A DNA stretch of 5,945 nucleotides from Deinococcales bacterium (GTDB lineage Bacteria; Deinococcota; Deinococci; Deinococcales; Deinococcaceae): the NCBI GenBank assembly GCA_014378225.1, contig JACMOA010000207.1, forward strand, positions 1 through 5,945, read 5' to 3'. Below, piece after piece: positions 1 through 5,945 of this stretch (within the stretch, counting starts at the first letter, position 1; every line of letters starts with the position of its first letter). The notes under the pieces were generated by a model. That model worked only from the letters and a program-made list of their open reading frames with translations, did no database searches and was not told the origin of the DNA. The translations under genes were made by a program, and so were the position numbers.

Positions 1-54
1 CGAGCGGTCTTACCTTTTTATCCAAAAGCGTTATCGGGAACCCTATGCAGATGA
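1..54 (+). CDS. possible 3' end of an upstream gene (partial, weak)
   Basis: Reading from base 1, the frame stays open for 17 codons and stops at a TGA at 52-54. That TGA overlaps an ATG at 51 in the ATGA arrangement also used by the next gene junction. In importers of this type the gene before the permease often encodes the periplasmic substrate-binding protein, so this may be its tail. Only 17 residues are visible, they match no family I recognise, and the other two forward frames are also open here. The call therefore rests almost entirely on position and overlap style. Confidence 0.2.
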   Translation, partial: RAVLPFYPKALSGTLCR

Positions 55-857
55 TTTCCAATCCGTCCAAAACGCGCCGCAGCCTGCCCCTTTGGGCCTG
101 GTCGCTGCTCAGCCTGCTGCTGATTGTGCTGATTTGGTACATTGCCACCGACCTGCTCAAGCTGTATCCGCCGTATCAACTACCCTCACCGCAAATGGTA
201 GCGGGGGAGTTTTACTACGGCTTTTTTGGCGCAGCCCCAGACGGACAGTTAGGCAATGCAGTGCTGGGCAGCCTGCGCCGGGTGGCGTTGGGCTATCTGA
301 TTGCAGTGGCACTGGGCGGCGTGGTGGGCATCATTTTGTCGCTGTCCGAAACTCTGCGCTTTACGGTGGGCGGCTGGCTCACCGCTGTTCAGTCGGTTCC
401 CAGCATCGCTTTTGTGCCGCTGGCAATTTTATGGTTTGGACTCAATGAAAAAGCAGTGTTCTTTGTGGTCATTCTCGAGGGGTTCATTCCCATTGCACTA
501 GCGGTCTCGAGTTCGTTACGCAACGTGCCACCCAATCTGGTCACGGCGGGGCGCACTCTGGGTGCAAGGGGACTGGCGCTCTACACTCGAGTGTTGCTTC
601 CAGCCAGCGTTCCCAGTCTGACCACCGCACTGCGAACCTCGTGGAGCTTTTCCTGGCGGGCGCTGATTGGTGCAGAACTCCTGACCGCCAACCCTGGTCT
701 GGGACAAATTCTCGAGGTGGGGCGCAACGTGGCTAATATGTCGTTGGTACTTGTGGCCATCATTATCGTGGGCGTGGTGGGTGGACTGTTTGACGCTTTA
801 ATTCGGAGCTTTGAAACTCGAGTGCGTAAAAACTATGGTCTGGAGGTCGTAAAATGA
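45..857 (+). CDS. ABC transporter permease, nitrate/sulfonate/taurine type (SsuC/TauC-like)
   Basis: This is the inner-membrane channel subunit of an ABC importer, 270 residues, the usual length for this family. Hydrophobic segments are seen near residues 17-35, 80-100, 115-140, 145-155 and 230-250. A cytoplasmic loop reads [19 protein letters not shown], which fits the EAA motif (G, then LP) that docks onto the ATPase. The motif [16 protein letters not shown] is typical of SsuC/TauC/NrtB-type permeases. The ATG at 45 has a modest GGGAA four bases upstream; the ATG at 51 is an alternative that would overlap a TGA upstream. The frame is also open to the left edge, so the start is not certain. 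The stop overlaps the next gene by four bases, indicating translational coupling in one operon. Substrate cannot be told from the permease; sulfonates, nitrate or a pyrimidine-like compound are all possible. Confidence 0.9.
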   Translation: MQMISNPSKTRRSLPLWAWSLLSLLLIVLIWYIATDLLKLYPPYQLPSPQMVAGEFYYGFFGAAPDGQLGNAVLGSLRRVALGYLIAVALGGVVGIILSLSETLRFTVGGWLTAVQSVPSIAFVPLAILWFGLNEKAVFFVVILEGFIPIALAVSSSLRNVPPNLVTAGRTLGARGLALYTRVLLPASVPSLTTALRTSWSFSWRALIGAELLTANPGLGQILEVGRNVANMSLVLVAIIIVGVVGGLFDALIRSFETRVRKNYGLEVVK

Positions 858-1603
858 CCGCATCTTTGTACAGTTCTCGAGCTGCCGCCTCAAGGCACAT
901 TCAACACGAACCCGTTCTGCGCCTCGAGAACGTGGCCTACACTTACGCACACGGTATGCAAACTAAAGCCGCGCTCGAGCCAATCAACCTGAACATTCGG
1001 CGTGGAGAGTTCGTGTGCGTGGTGGGGCCGTCTGGCAGTGGGAAATCTACCCTACTCGCGCTGCTGGCAGGTTTTCTCAAACCCCAGCAGGGTCAGATTC
1101 TGCTCGAGGGCCAACCCTTAAATGGTCCCAACGCAGGTCAAACCCTGGTGCAGCAGGAAGCGGCGCTGTTTCCTTGGCTGACGGTGTGCGGAAACGTAGA
1201 ATTTGGCCTCGAGCGCAAAGGCATGAAGCGCTCCGAGCGCAAGAAAAGAGCACTGGACACCCTCGAGCTGGTAGGTTTGCTGGAATTCGCCGAGCGGCGG
1301 GTTCACGAACTTTCCGGCGGTCAGCGCCAAAGGGTCAGTATTGCGCGGGGGCTAGTTCTCGAGCCATCTTTGTTGCTGCTGGACGAACCCTTTTCCGCGC
1401 TGGACGTGAGCACCCGCGAACACTTAGGCGTGGAGTTACTCGAGCTGTGGAAGCGCACCGGAACCACTATTTTATTCGTAACCCACCATCTGGACGAGGC
1501 TCTACGGCTGGGGGGGCGGGTGATTGCCCTGCGCGACGGTAAAATGGTGCTCGAGGGTGAAAGTTCGGGTATTACTGAGCCTCAGTTGAGGGCGCTGCTC
1601 TAG
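854..1603 (+). CDS. ABC transporter ATP-binding protein, nitrate/sulfonate/taurine type (SsuB/TauB-like)
   Basis: This 249-residue ATPase powers the importer formed with the preceding permease at the cytoplasmic face. All nucleotide-binding motifs are present: Walker [10 protein letters not shown] at residues 58-66, Q-loop Gln101 followed by [10 protein letters not shown], signature LSGGQRQR at 153-160, Walker B LLLLDEP at 173-179, D-loop SALD at 181-184 and H-loop His211 in VTHH. The FPWLTV sequence after the Q-loop is typical of the SsuB/TauB/NrtD branch. The ATG overlaps the permease stop (ATGA) and has a strong GGAGGT at 842-847, six bases upstream. About 20 residues precede the first ABC beta strand, a slightly long but unremarkable N-terminus. 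The gene ends in a TAG at 1601-1603, showing that amber is an ordinary stop here. It appears to be the last gene of its operon, as the next gene is convergent. Confidence 0.93.
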   Translation: MTASLYSSRAAASRHIQHEPVLRLENVAYTYAHGMQTKAALEPINLNIRRGEFVCVVGPSGSGKSTLLALLAGFLKPQQGQILLEGQPLNGPNAGQTLVQQEAALFPWLTVCGNVEFGLERKGMKRSERKKRALDTLELVGLLEFAERRVHELSGGQRQRVSIARGLVLEPSLLLLDEPFSALDVSTREHLGVELLELWKRTGTTILFVTHHLDEALRLGGRVIALRDGKMVLEGESSGITEPQLRALL

Positions 1604-1632
1604 CTGCTCTGGCTGCTTTAAGGGCGAGCGTT

Positions 1633-1673
1633 AAGCTGAGGACCGCGCTAAACCGCTACTTTTTGCTCAGCTT
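1633..1673. repeat. inverted repeat between convergent gene ends
   Basis: AAGCTGAG at 1633-1640 and CTCAGCTT at 1666-1673 are perfect 8-base inverted arms separated by 25 bases. They lie between the end of the ATPase gene and the end of the convergent LivK-like gene; the right arm is inside the latter's last codons. Neither side has a run of T after the stem, so it is not a standard intrinsic terminator. It could slow convergent transcription or be a chance match. Confidence 0.3.
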
Positions 1674-2828
1674 GACCACCAGTGAAGCGCTGACCCTCGA
1701 GACCAAATCCTCGCCCACCTTGAGCACAAACATGCTGGCGTTGATGCGGTCTCCCGCGCTGTTGAACTTGACCTCTCCGGTAATCAGGTTGCGAACCGTC
1801 ACCTGACGCAGGGCTTTTTCAACCGCTTCTCTCGAGGGCTTGAGGTTTCCATTGCGGCGCACCGCGTCCACAATAGCCTGGGCCACGACCCGGAAAGCAT
1901 CGTAACCCAGCACCTGATTCACGTCTGGGTTCTTGCCAAAGGTTTTTTTAAACCGGGCGATAAAGGTATTCGCTCGAGGGTAGGCCGCAGGCGGCGCGGC
2001 GATTCCGGTGTGATACACCCCAACTGCGTCCTTGCCCGCGCCCTGGCGAAACTGGTCGTTGTCAATGCCGTCTGCGCCCATGAACACCACGTCCAGCTTG
2101 GCGGCGCGGATGGCTTTGAGAAAGGGTACGCCCACGTCCGAGGTGCCTGCGTAGTACACCACGTTGGGCTTGTCCTGTTGGATGTCAGCAATCACCCGCG
2201 TGAAATCCGTTTTTTCGTTGTAGTAACCCGTGACCTTGAGACCTCTGCTATCAGCAGCGGCTTTGAACTGGTTGAACAGCCCTTTACCGTAGGTACTGGT
2301 GTCAGTCATGACCAGCGCACTTTTTAAATCCAGTTGGTCCACGAGAAAGTCTACGGCACCCCCCGCCTGAGCGTCGTCACGGGCCACGATGCGGTTTACA
2401 TTGAGCAGGCCGCGCTCGGTAACGAGTGGGTTGGTGCTCTTGGGGCTGACCATGCCCACATTTCCAGTCGCCAGCACCTCGCTGGCCGCCAGGGTCACGC
2501 TCGAGTTCATGGCTCCCACCACCGCCAAAATGCTGGGGTCTTCCAGGATGCGCTGGGCCTGCTTTCTGCCTTCGTCTGGGGAGCGCTTGTCGTCAAAGGT
2601 CTCGAGCCTGAGTTCAAAGCCCAGACGTTTGAAGGTGGGTTTGAGTTCCTCGAGCGCCAGACTTGCGCCTTCCCGAGCTTCTACCCCGGTCAGGTAGCCG
2701 GGGTCTGTGGCCGGAAACAGCATAGCGATGGTGATGGGAACCTCTGCCCCTCGAGCGAACGAGAGGAGCGCAAAGCTCAGGAGCACAGCTAAACTCCGAC
2801 GACGACCCGATACGGATGTACTCTGCAT
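1656..2828 (-). CDS. branched-chain amino acid-type ABC substrate-binding protein (LivK-like)
   Basis: This is a 390-residue exported solute-binding protein of the LivJ/LivK (Peripla_BP_6) family, which captures small ligands such as amino acids or amides for an ABC importer. A signal peptide is clear: three Arg at residues 9-11, a hydrophobic core at 12-25 and a likely cleavage in ARG|AEV after residue 27. Mature-domain family features include the first strand ITIAMLFP (32-39), the ligand-loop region VVGAMNSSVTLAASE (103-117) and the hinge-side SPKSTNP (128-134). There is no lipobox Cys, so anchoring by a lipid is not indicated. The ATG at 2826-2828 has a strong GGGGGAGG at 2833-2840, four bases away. 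No permease or ATPase of the Liv type is adjacent; its neighbours are an unrelated importer and sucCD. The true ligand is unknown. It ends in TAG. Confidence 0.88.
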   Translation of the reverse strand: MQSTSVSGRRRSLAVLLSFALLSFARGAEVPITIAMLFPATDPGYLTGVEAREGASLALEELKPTFKRLGFELRLETFDDKRSPDEGRKQAQRILEDPSILAVVGAMNSSVTLAASEVLATGNVGMVSPKSTNPLVTERGLLNVNRIVARDDAQAGGAVDFLVDQLDLKSALVMTDTSTYGKGLFNQFKAAADSRGLKVTGYYNEKTDFTRVIADIQQDKPNVVYYAGTSDVGVPFLKAIRAAKLDVVFMGADGIDNDQFRQGAGKDAVGVYHTGIAAPPAAYPRANTFIARFKKTFGKNPDVNQVLGYDAFRVVAQAIVDAVRRNGNLKPSREAVEKALRQVTVRNLITGEVKFNSAGDRINASMFVLKVGEDLVSRVSASLVVKLSKK

Positions 2829-2850
2829 GATGCCTCCCCCACAATTTTTA

Positions 2851-2879
2851 TTAAGCTTAGATTAAGATATTACTATATT
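2851..2879 (+). promoter_or_regulatory. weak candidate promoter reading toward sucCD
   Basis: TATATT at 2874-2879 matches the -10 consensus at 5 of 6 positions. TTAAGC, 17 bases upstream at 2851-2856, is a poor -35 (3 of 6). If used, it would overlap the minus-strand promoter and drive the short frame at 2894-3064 together with sucCD. I saw no better promoter between 2900 and 3095, which is the only reason to list it. Confidence 0.2.
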
Positions 2880-2899
2880 AGCATGTTTAATCCTTGCAA
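2872..2899 (-). promoter_or_regulatory. candidate sigma-70-type promoter for the LivK-like gene
   Basis: On the minus strand TTGCAA (2894-2899, 4 of 6 matches to TTGACA) is followed after 16 bases by TATAGT (2872-2877, 5 of 6 matches to TATAAT). Transcription would start near 2864-2866, leaving a leader of about 35 bases that contains the ribosome binding site. The surrounding 2841-2890 is unusually AT-rich for this region, as expected of a promoter. The call is by eye only. Confidence 0.45.
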
Positions 2900-3064
2900 A
2901 GGGGTTTAACACTCGAGCAGTACACCAACGACAACGGGGTAGAGTTTCCAGAGAGTTTTAGTACACTGACCCGCGTGGTAGAGGAGGTTTTTAAGGCGCT
3001 CGAGCGGGATACACCACGAGGCACCATAGAAGCGTGCCTAGACCGCCTGACCAAGTTCAGGTAA
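2894..3064 (+). CDS. short unrecognised ORF or gene remnant upstream of sucC
   Basis: A frame open from just after a TAA at 2888-2890 runs to a TAA at 3062-3064. With a TTG at 2894 as start it would give 56 residues. The peptide is hydrophilic, with plausible helical stretches such as [14 protein letters not shown] and [13 protein letters not shown]. Both CTCGAG sites in it (2912 and 2999) are in the phase that reads Leu-Glu, as in most neighbouring genes, and its composition resembles native coding DNA. Against it, there is no ATG and no ribosome binding site before the TTG, and that TTG coincides with the proposed -35 of the opposite promoter. It may be the decayed C-terminal end of a lost gene, or a small protein translated from an internal start. 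I do not recognise the family. It ends 43 bases before sucC. Confidence 0.35.
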   Translation: MQRGLTLEQYTNDNGVEFPESFSTLTRVVEEVFKALERDTPRGTIEACLDRLTKFR

Positions 3065-3107
3065 ACTCATCTGTGGTCAAGCTTTTTTAAGGTCCAGGAG
3101 GACTATC

Positions 3108-4253
3108 TTGAAACTTCACGAATATCAGGGCAAAGAGGTGCTGCGCCGTTTCGGAGTAGCCGTACAGGACGGCGAAATTGCTTATACCCCAGACGAGGCC
3201 CGCAATATTGCACTCAAGTACGGTCAGGCTGTAGTGGTCAAGGCTCAGGTGCATGTGGGCGGACGTGGAAAAGCTGGCGGGGTCAAGTTCAGCCCCACTC
3301 CAGACAGCGCCTTTGAAAATGCCCAGAAGATTCTGGGCATGGACATCAAGGGTCTGACGGTTAAAAAAGTGCTGGTCACCAAGGCCGTGGACCTGGATAA
3401 GGGCGTGGAATACTACGTGGGTATGATTGTGGACCGCAATGTTCAAAGCTACACACTGATGGTTTCCAAAGAAGGCGGCATGGAGATTGAAGAAGTGGCG
3501 GTGGACACGCCCGAGGCCATCATTAAATTCACGGTGGACCCCATCGCAGGTTTGCGTCCGTTCGAGGCCCGCGCCATTGCACTCGAGGCTGGACTGGTTG
3601 GGAACCTGAACAAGATTGCCGACATGATGGTGCGCCTCAGCAAAGCTGCCTTTGAAAGTGACGCTAACCTGGCCGAAATCAACCCACTGTTTGTGGACGA
3701 AAAAGGCGACCCACTAGCGCTGGACGCCAAAGTGGATTTGGACGACAACGCGATTTACCGTCACCCGGATTTATCTCACTACCGCGAACTCGAGGCCGAG
3801 CACCCGCTCGAGGTGGAGGCCAGCAACTACGGCTTTGCCTACGTGAAACTGGACGGACACATTGGCGTGATTGGCAACGGGGCGGGCATTGTGATGACGA
3901 GTCTGGACGTGGTGAACCGGGTGGGCGGCAAACCCGCCAACTTCCTGGACATCGGCGGCGGCGCGAAAGCCGAAGTGGTGTACAACGCGGTCAAGTTGGT
4001 GCTCAAAGACACCGACGTGAAGGGCATTCTGATTAACATCTTTGGCGGCATCACCCGCGCTGATGAAGTAGCCAAAGGCGTGATTCGGGCGCTCGAGGAG
4101 GGACTGTTGACCAAGCCTGTAGCGATGCGGGTAGCAGGAACCGCCGAGGAAGAAGCCAAAGCGCTGCTTTCGCAACTGACCAGCCCGCTTATCAAGATGT
4201 ACCCCACCATGTTTGAAGCCGCGCAAGCCGTGAGCGACGAGGTAAAAGCGTGA
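3108..4253 (+). CDS. sucC: succinyl-CoA synthetase (ADP-forming) subunit beta
   Basis: The beta subunit, with SucD, interconverts succinyl-CoA + NDP + phosphate and succinate + CoA + NTP in the TCA cycle in the cytoplasm. It has 381 residues, close to the 388 of E. coli. The start is a TTG at 3108, supported by the family's canonical opening [10 protein letters not shown] and by AGGAGGA at 3096-3102 five bases upstream. The ATP-grasp part (about residues 1-235) has [10 protein letters not shown] at 51-60, and the metal-binding pair Asn192 (in EINPL) and Asp206 shows the same 14-residue spacing as Asn199/Asp213 of E. coli. The C-terminal ligase domain contains [24 protein letters not shown] and [16 protein letters not shown]. 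No residue looks damaged. Its TGA overlaps the sucD start (GTGA), so the two are translationally coupled. Family recall places the sequence nearest Deinococcus. Confidence 0.96.
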   Translation: MKLHEYQGKEVLRRFGVAVQDGEIAYTPDEARNIALKYGQAVVVKAQVHVGGRGKAGGVKFSPTPDSAFENAQKILGMDIKGLTVKKVLVTKAVDLDKGVEYYVGMIVDRNVQSYTLMVSKEGGMEIEEVAVDTPEAIIKFTVDPIAGLRPFEARAIALEAGLVGNLNKIADMMVRLSKAAFESDANLAEINPLFVDEKGDPLALDAKVDLDDNAIYRHPDLSHYRELEAEHPLEVEASNYGFAYVKLDGHIGVIGNGAGIVMTSLDVVNRVGGKPANFLDIGGGAKAEVVYNAVKLVLKDTDVKGILINIFGGITRADEVAKGVIRALEEGLLTKPVAMRVAGTAEEEAKALLSQLTSPLIKMYPTMFEAAQAVSDEVKA

Positions 4254-5155
4254 GCATTCTTATCAATAAAGACACCAAAGTGATTGTGCAGGGCATCACC
4301 GGGCGCGAAGGGGCCAGCCACACCGCCTCTATGCGCGAGTTTGGCACCCAGATTGTGGGCGGCGTGACCCCCGGCAAGGGCGGACAGACTCACGAGGGCT
4401 TGCCCGTATACAACAGTGTGGGCGAGGCCCTCAAGCAGCACGCTATTGACGCCAGCATCATCTTCGTACCCCCACCCGGCGCAGCGGACGCAGTGCTCGA
4501 GGCGGCTTATGCGGGTATTCCACTGGTGATTCTGATTACCTAGTGCATTCCCACGGTGGACATGATGCGGGCGGTTAAAGAAGTGAACCGCCTGAATAAA
4601 GAGTCGCTCGAGCGCGGCGGCAAGGGTGTGCGTCTGGTAGGCGGCAACTGCCCCGGCGTGGTTACGGCGGGCGAGTGCAAGATTGGCATCATGCCCAACA
4701 AGATTTTTAGCCAGAAGGGAACTATCGGTCTTATCTCGAGGTCTGGCACTCTGACTTACGAAAGTGCCGCGCTGCTGGGCGCTGCGGGCCTGGGCATCAG
4801 CACCACGGTGGGCATTGGTGGAGACCCCATCATTGGTACCACCTTTGCCGACGTACTGCCGATGTTTGAAGCGGACCCTGGCACTGAAGCTATTGTGCTG
4901 ATTGGCGAGATTGGCGGAGCCGACGAGGAAGCCGCCGCTGCCTATATTCGAGACCACATGAAAAAGCCCGTGGTGTGCTTTATCTCTGGGCGCACTGCGC
5001 CTAAGGGCAAGCGGATGGGACACGCGGGGGCCATCATCATGGGCAACGTGGGAACACCAGAAAGCAAGCTGGCCGCAATGGCCGAGGCGAAAGTTCCGGT
5101 GGCGGATACGATGCCGGAGATTGTGGAGTTGCTAAAGCAAGTATTAGGCAAGTAA
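4250..5155 (+). pseudogene. sucD: succinyl-CoA synthetase subunit alpha, interrupted by an in-frame TAG
   Basis: The alpha subunit binds CoA and carries the catalytic phosphohistidine. The whole family length is present in one frame: 301 sense positions counting the interrupted codon, against 289 in E. coli. The start is a GTG overlapping the sucC stop, with GAGG at 4239-4242. Conserved blocks are the opening [35 protein letters not shown] (37-53), [26 protein letters not shown] and [10 protein letters not shown], with the active-site His at codon 258 (5021-5023). Codon 98 (4541-4543) is TAG, where the family has Glu of TEGIP, and codon 99 is TGC (Cys) where Gly is expected. Nothing else in the gene looks decayed. 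A stop here would give a 97-residue partial CoA-binding domain without active site. Alternatives are a sequencing or assembly error, a very recent mutation, or readthrough; restart at the GTG at 4556 is unlikely because it has no ribosome binding site and lies inside the Rossmann-type domain. Confidence 0.9.
4541..4543 (+). other. in-frame amber codon inside sucD
   Basis: The sequence ATT ACC TAG TGC ATT CCC ACG reads Ile-Thr-stop-Cys-Ile-Pro-Thr, where relatives have Ile-Thr-Glu-Gly-Ile-Pro-Thr. If the ancestral codons were GAG GGC, two G-to-T changes three bases apart (4541 and 4544) explain both differences. The frame upstream and downstream is identical, so this is a substitution and not a frameshift. 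Confidence 0.92.
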
Positions 5156-5188
5156 AATTTTTCAAGTAAATGAACTTAGATGTGGTAT

Positions 5189-5220
5189 AATGAGGGCATC
5201 ACGATTGCCCTCATTTATTT
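5189..5220 (+). terminator. intrinsic terminator after sucCD
   Basis: AATGAGGGCA (5189-5198) pairs perfectly with TGCCCTCATT (5206-5215) over 10 bases around a 7-base loop, followed by TTATTT. It lies 33 bases after the sucD stop and just beyond the stop (5219-5221) of the convergent gene. The T tract is interrupted, so efficiency on the + strand may be moderate. On the minus strand no T run follows the stem. A perfect TATAAT overlaps the left arm at 5186-5191. Confidence 0.7.
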
Positions 5221-5945
5221 ATGGAAAGAATGCAATATACAATCCATAAAAGGTGCCAAATATAGCAAAGAGGGATAAAATTATGTAGAATGGGTTGTTA
5301 GGTATATCTTTTATAAATTCAACTAAATTGAACCTTGCGTTAGTTTTCAACTTTGCTTGAAGTTTATATTCTAGCAAATAGGAAATAATTTCTACTTTTT
5401 TAATTGTTGATAGCTTAATATCGCTAAACATGCCCTGGTCAAAAGCGTCAGCCTCCGCTCCACCAGCCATAAAATGACGCATTCCAAGTTCGTTTTTCTT
5501 AGCCAAAGATTCAAGTTTTGGGTCTTCTATATAGCCTTTCTCATAAATAGCTCTGAAGATATCTGCCAAGTCATACAAGTTATTTTCAGGTAGACTTATT
5601 GGTTGCCCACCAAGAATTCGATATCGATGTTCTATTGCTTTGAAGCCATATTGGGAACTCCTCATATTCCAATGGACAAACAAAGAATTCATGTTTTGCC
5701 TAAAAAATCTAAACAAATCGTTTAACATCTCCAGCTCAACCTGTTTGATATCTGGGTTTTGATTTCCTTTATAGATTAATTCCTCTCTTTTCTCTGCAAG
5801 AGAAAAGGTAGTAGTCTGCCCACCTAAATACTTTCGCACAGCTACGGCAACTATAGTTGGAGAGAAGCTATCAGGTTTTCCATAGAAAGTTTCACAAGAA
5901 TAATGTATTACATGTAGTGAATTCGGGTCTTTTTTTAATGTTTTC
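5219..5945 (-). CDS. unknown protein with C-terminal membrane segment, possible degenerate DnaQ/RNase H-like fold (5' end outside window)
   Basis: The frame is open from the right edge to a TAA at 5219-5221, so 241 C-terminal residues are visible and the start lies beyond the window; a GTG at 5839 is internal. The last ~24 residues (FYIILSLFAIFGTFYGLYIAFFP) form one membrane segment, placing the body probably on the cytoplasmic side. The soluble part has motifs reminiscent of DEDD 3'-5' exonucleases: HYSCETF (5885-5905), VHWNMRSSQYGF (about 5642-5677) with AIEHRYRILGG, and YDLADIF (about 5555-5575). The first motif has Glu but lacks the usual Asp two residues before it, so an active nuclease is not assured. 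I have a vague recall of similar hypothetical proteins in varied bacteria but cannot name a family. It is AT-rich with Lys/Asn/Ile-rich codon use and contains no CTCGAG, unlike everything to its left, suggesting acquisition by transfer. Confidence 0.75.
   Translation of the reverse strand, partial: KTLKKDPNSLHVIHYSCETFYGKPDSFSPTIVAVAVRKYLGGQTTTFSLAEKREELIYKGNQNPDIKQVELEMLNDLFRFFRQNMNSLFVHWNMRSSQYGFKAIEHRYRILGGQPISLPENNLYDLADIFRAIYEKGYIEDPKLESLAKKNELGMRHFMAGGAEADAFDQGMFSDIKLSTIKKVEIISYLLEYKLQAKLKTNARFNLVEFIKDIPNNPFYIILSLFAIFGTFYGLYIAFFP

Larger units (their letters stand above)
474..4740. repeat. highly iterated palindrome CTCGAG (30 copies)
   Basis: Copies begin at 474, 506, 586, 711, 817, 876, 923, 974, 1103, 1208, 1262, 1358, 1439, 1550, 1696, 1831, 1973, 2500, 2601, 2649, 2750, 2912, 2999, 3582, 3789, 3807, 4092, 4496, 4607 and 4735. 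With about 56% GC, roughly 1.5 would be expected by chance in 5.15 kb. Twenty read Leu-Glu, five place CGA (Arg) in frame and five place TCG (Ser) in frame, so all codon phases are used. None occurs after 4740. The dispersed, phase-independent pattern resembles the HIP1 palindrome of cyanobacteria in behaviour, though the sequence differs. Confidence 0.85.

Noticed and set aside
1574..1586. Palindrome ACTGAG-C-CTCAGT as a terminator of the importer operon
   Set aside because: It lies inside the ATPase coding sequence, has a one-base centre that cannot form a good loop, and is followed by no T run.
2010..2792. Two consecutive plus-strand open frames (2010-2327 and 2334-2792) opposite the LivK-like gene
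   Set aside because: They mirror a well-supported gene, lack convincing start signals and have compositions typical of antisense shadows.
4541..4543. TAG as a recoded amino acid (for example pyrrolysine)
   Set aside because: Two other genes here end in TAG, SucD is not a known recoded enzyme, and the position is an ordinary conserved Glu. Error or mutation is simpler.
3839..5023. Long (394-codon) open frame on the minus strand across sucC and sucD
   Set aside because: It is antisense to two unmistakable genes and its translation matches no family I know. It is also not stopped by the sucD lesion, as expected of a chance frame in GC-rich DNA.
4556..5155. The downstream part of sucD as an independent gene starting at GTG 4556
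   Set aside because: There is no ribosome binding site, the start falls within a conserved motif in mid-domain, and it is in the same frame as the upstream half. It is better read as the remainder of one interrupted sucD.
5219..5839. Right-end gene as a complete 206-residue protein starting at GTG 5839
   Set aside because: The frame stays open for 35 more codons to the window edge, including the HYSCETF motif, and no ribosome binding site precedes the GTG.
1..5945. CRISPR array, tRNA, rRNA or insertion sequence
   Set aside because: No regularly spaced direct repeats, no tRNA-like cloverleaf with a TTCGANNC-type arm in context, and no transposase-like frame or terminal inverted repeats were seen.

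Overview
The window looks like chromosomal DNA from a member of the Deinococcota, most likely Deinococcus or a close relative. The basis is family recall: the SucC and SucD proteins carry phrasing I associate with Deinococcus/Thermus orthologues. No search was run. The first 5.15 kb is moderately GC-rich and densely coding. The last ~0.75 kb is clearly AT-rich.

Layout: (1) Positions 1-1603, + strand, hold the end of an ABC importer operon of the nitrate/sulfonate/taurine type. It contains a permease and an ATPase joined by an ATGA overlap; the substrate-binding gene, if present, lies to the left of the window. (2) Positions 1656-2828, - strand, hold a convergent, apparently solitary substrate-binding protein of the branched-chain amino acid (LivK-like) family, with signal peptide, strong ribosome binding site and a plausible promoter. 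(3) Positions 2829-3107 are intergenic but contain a short open frame (about 56 codons) ending just before sucC, possibly a gene remnant. (4) Positions 3108-5155, + strand, hold sucC and sucD, the two subunits of succinyl-CoA synthetase (TCA cycle), joined by a GTGA overlap. sucD is interrupted by an in-frame TAG at codon 98, exactly where the family has the Glu of a conserved Thr-Glu-Gly-Ile-Pro motif. (5) A hairpin terminator at 5189-5220 separates sucCD from an AT-rich, convergent, partial gene of unknown function with a C-terminal membrane segment.

Two observations stand out. First, sucD as given cannot make a full-length alpha subunit unless the stop is read through or is a sequence error. 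Second, the palindrome CTCGAG occurs 30 times between 474 and 4740, about 20-fold more than chance. It lies in all three codon phases, on genes of both orientations and in the short intergenic frame, and is absent from the AT-rich right end. It behaves like a genome-wide highly iterated palindrome and marks the right-hand segment as likely foreign DNA. I see no complete novel multi-gene system; the right-end gene could belong to an acquired accessory locus that continues beyond the window.
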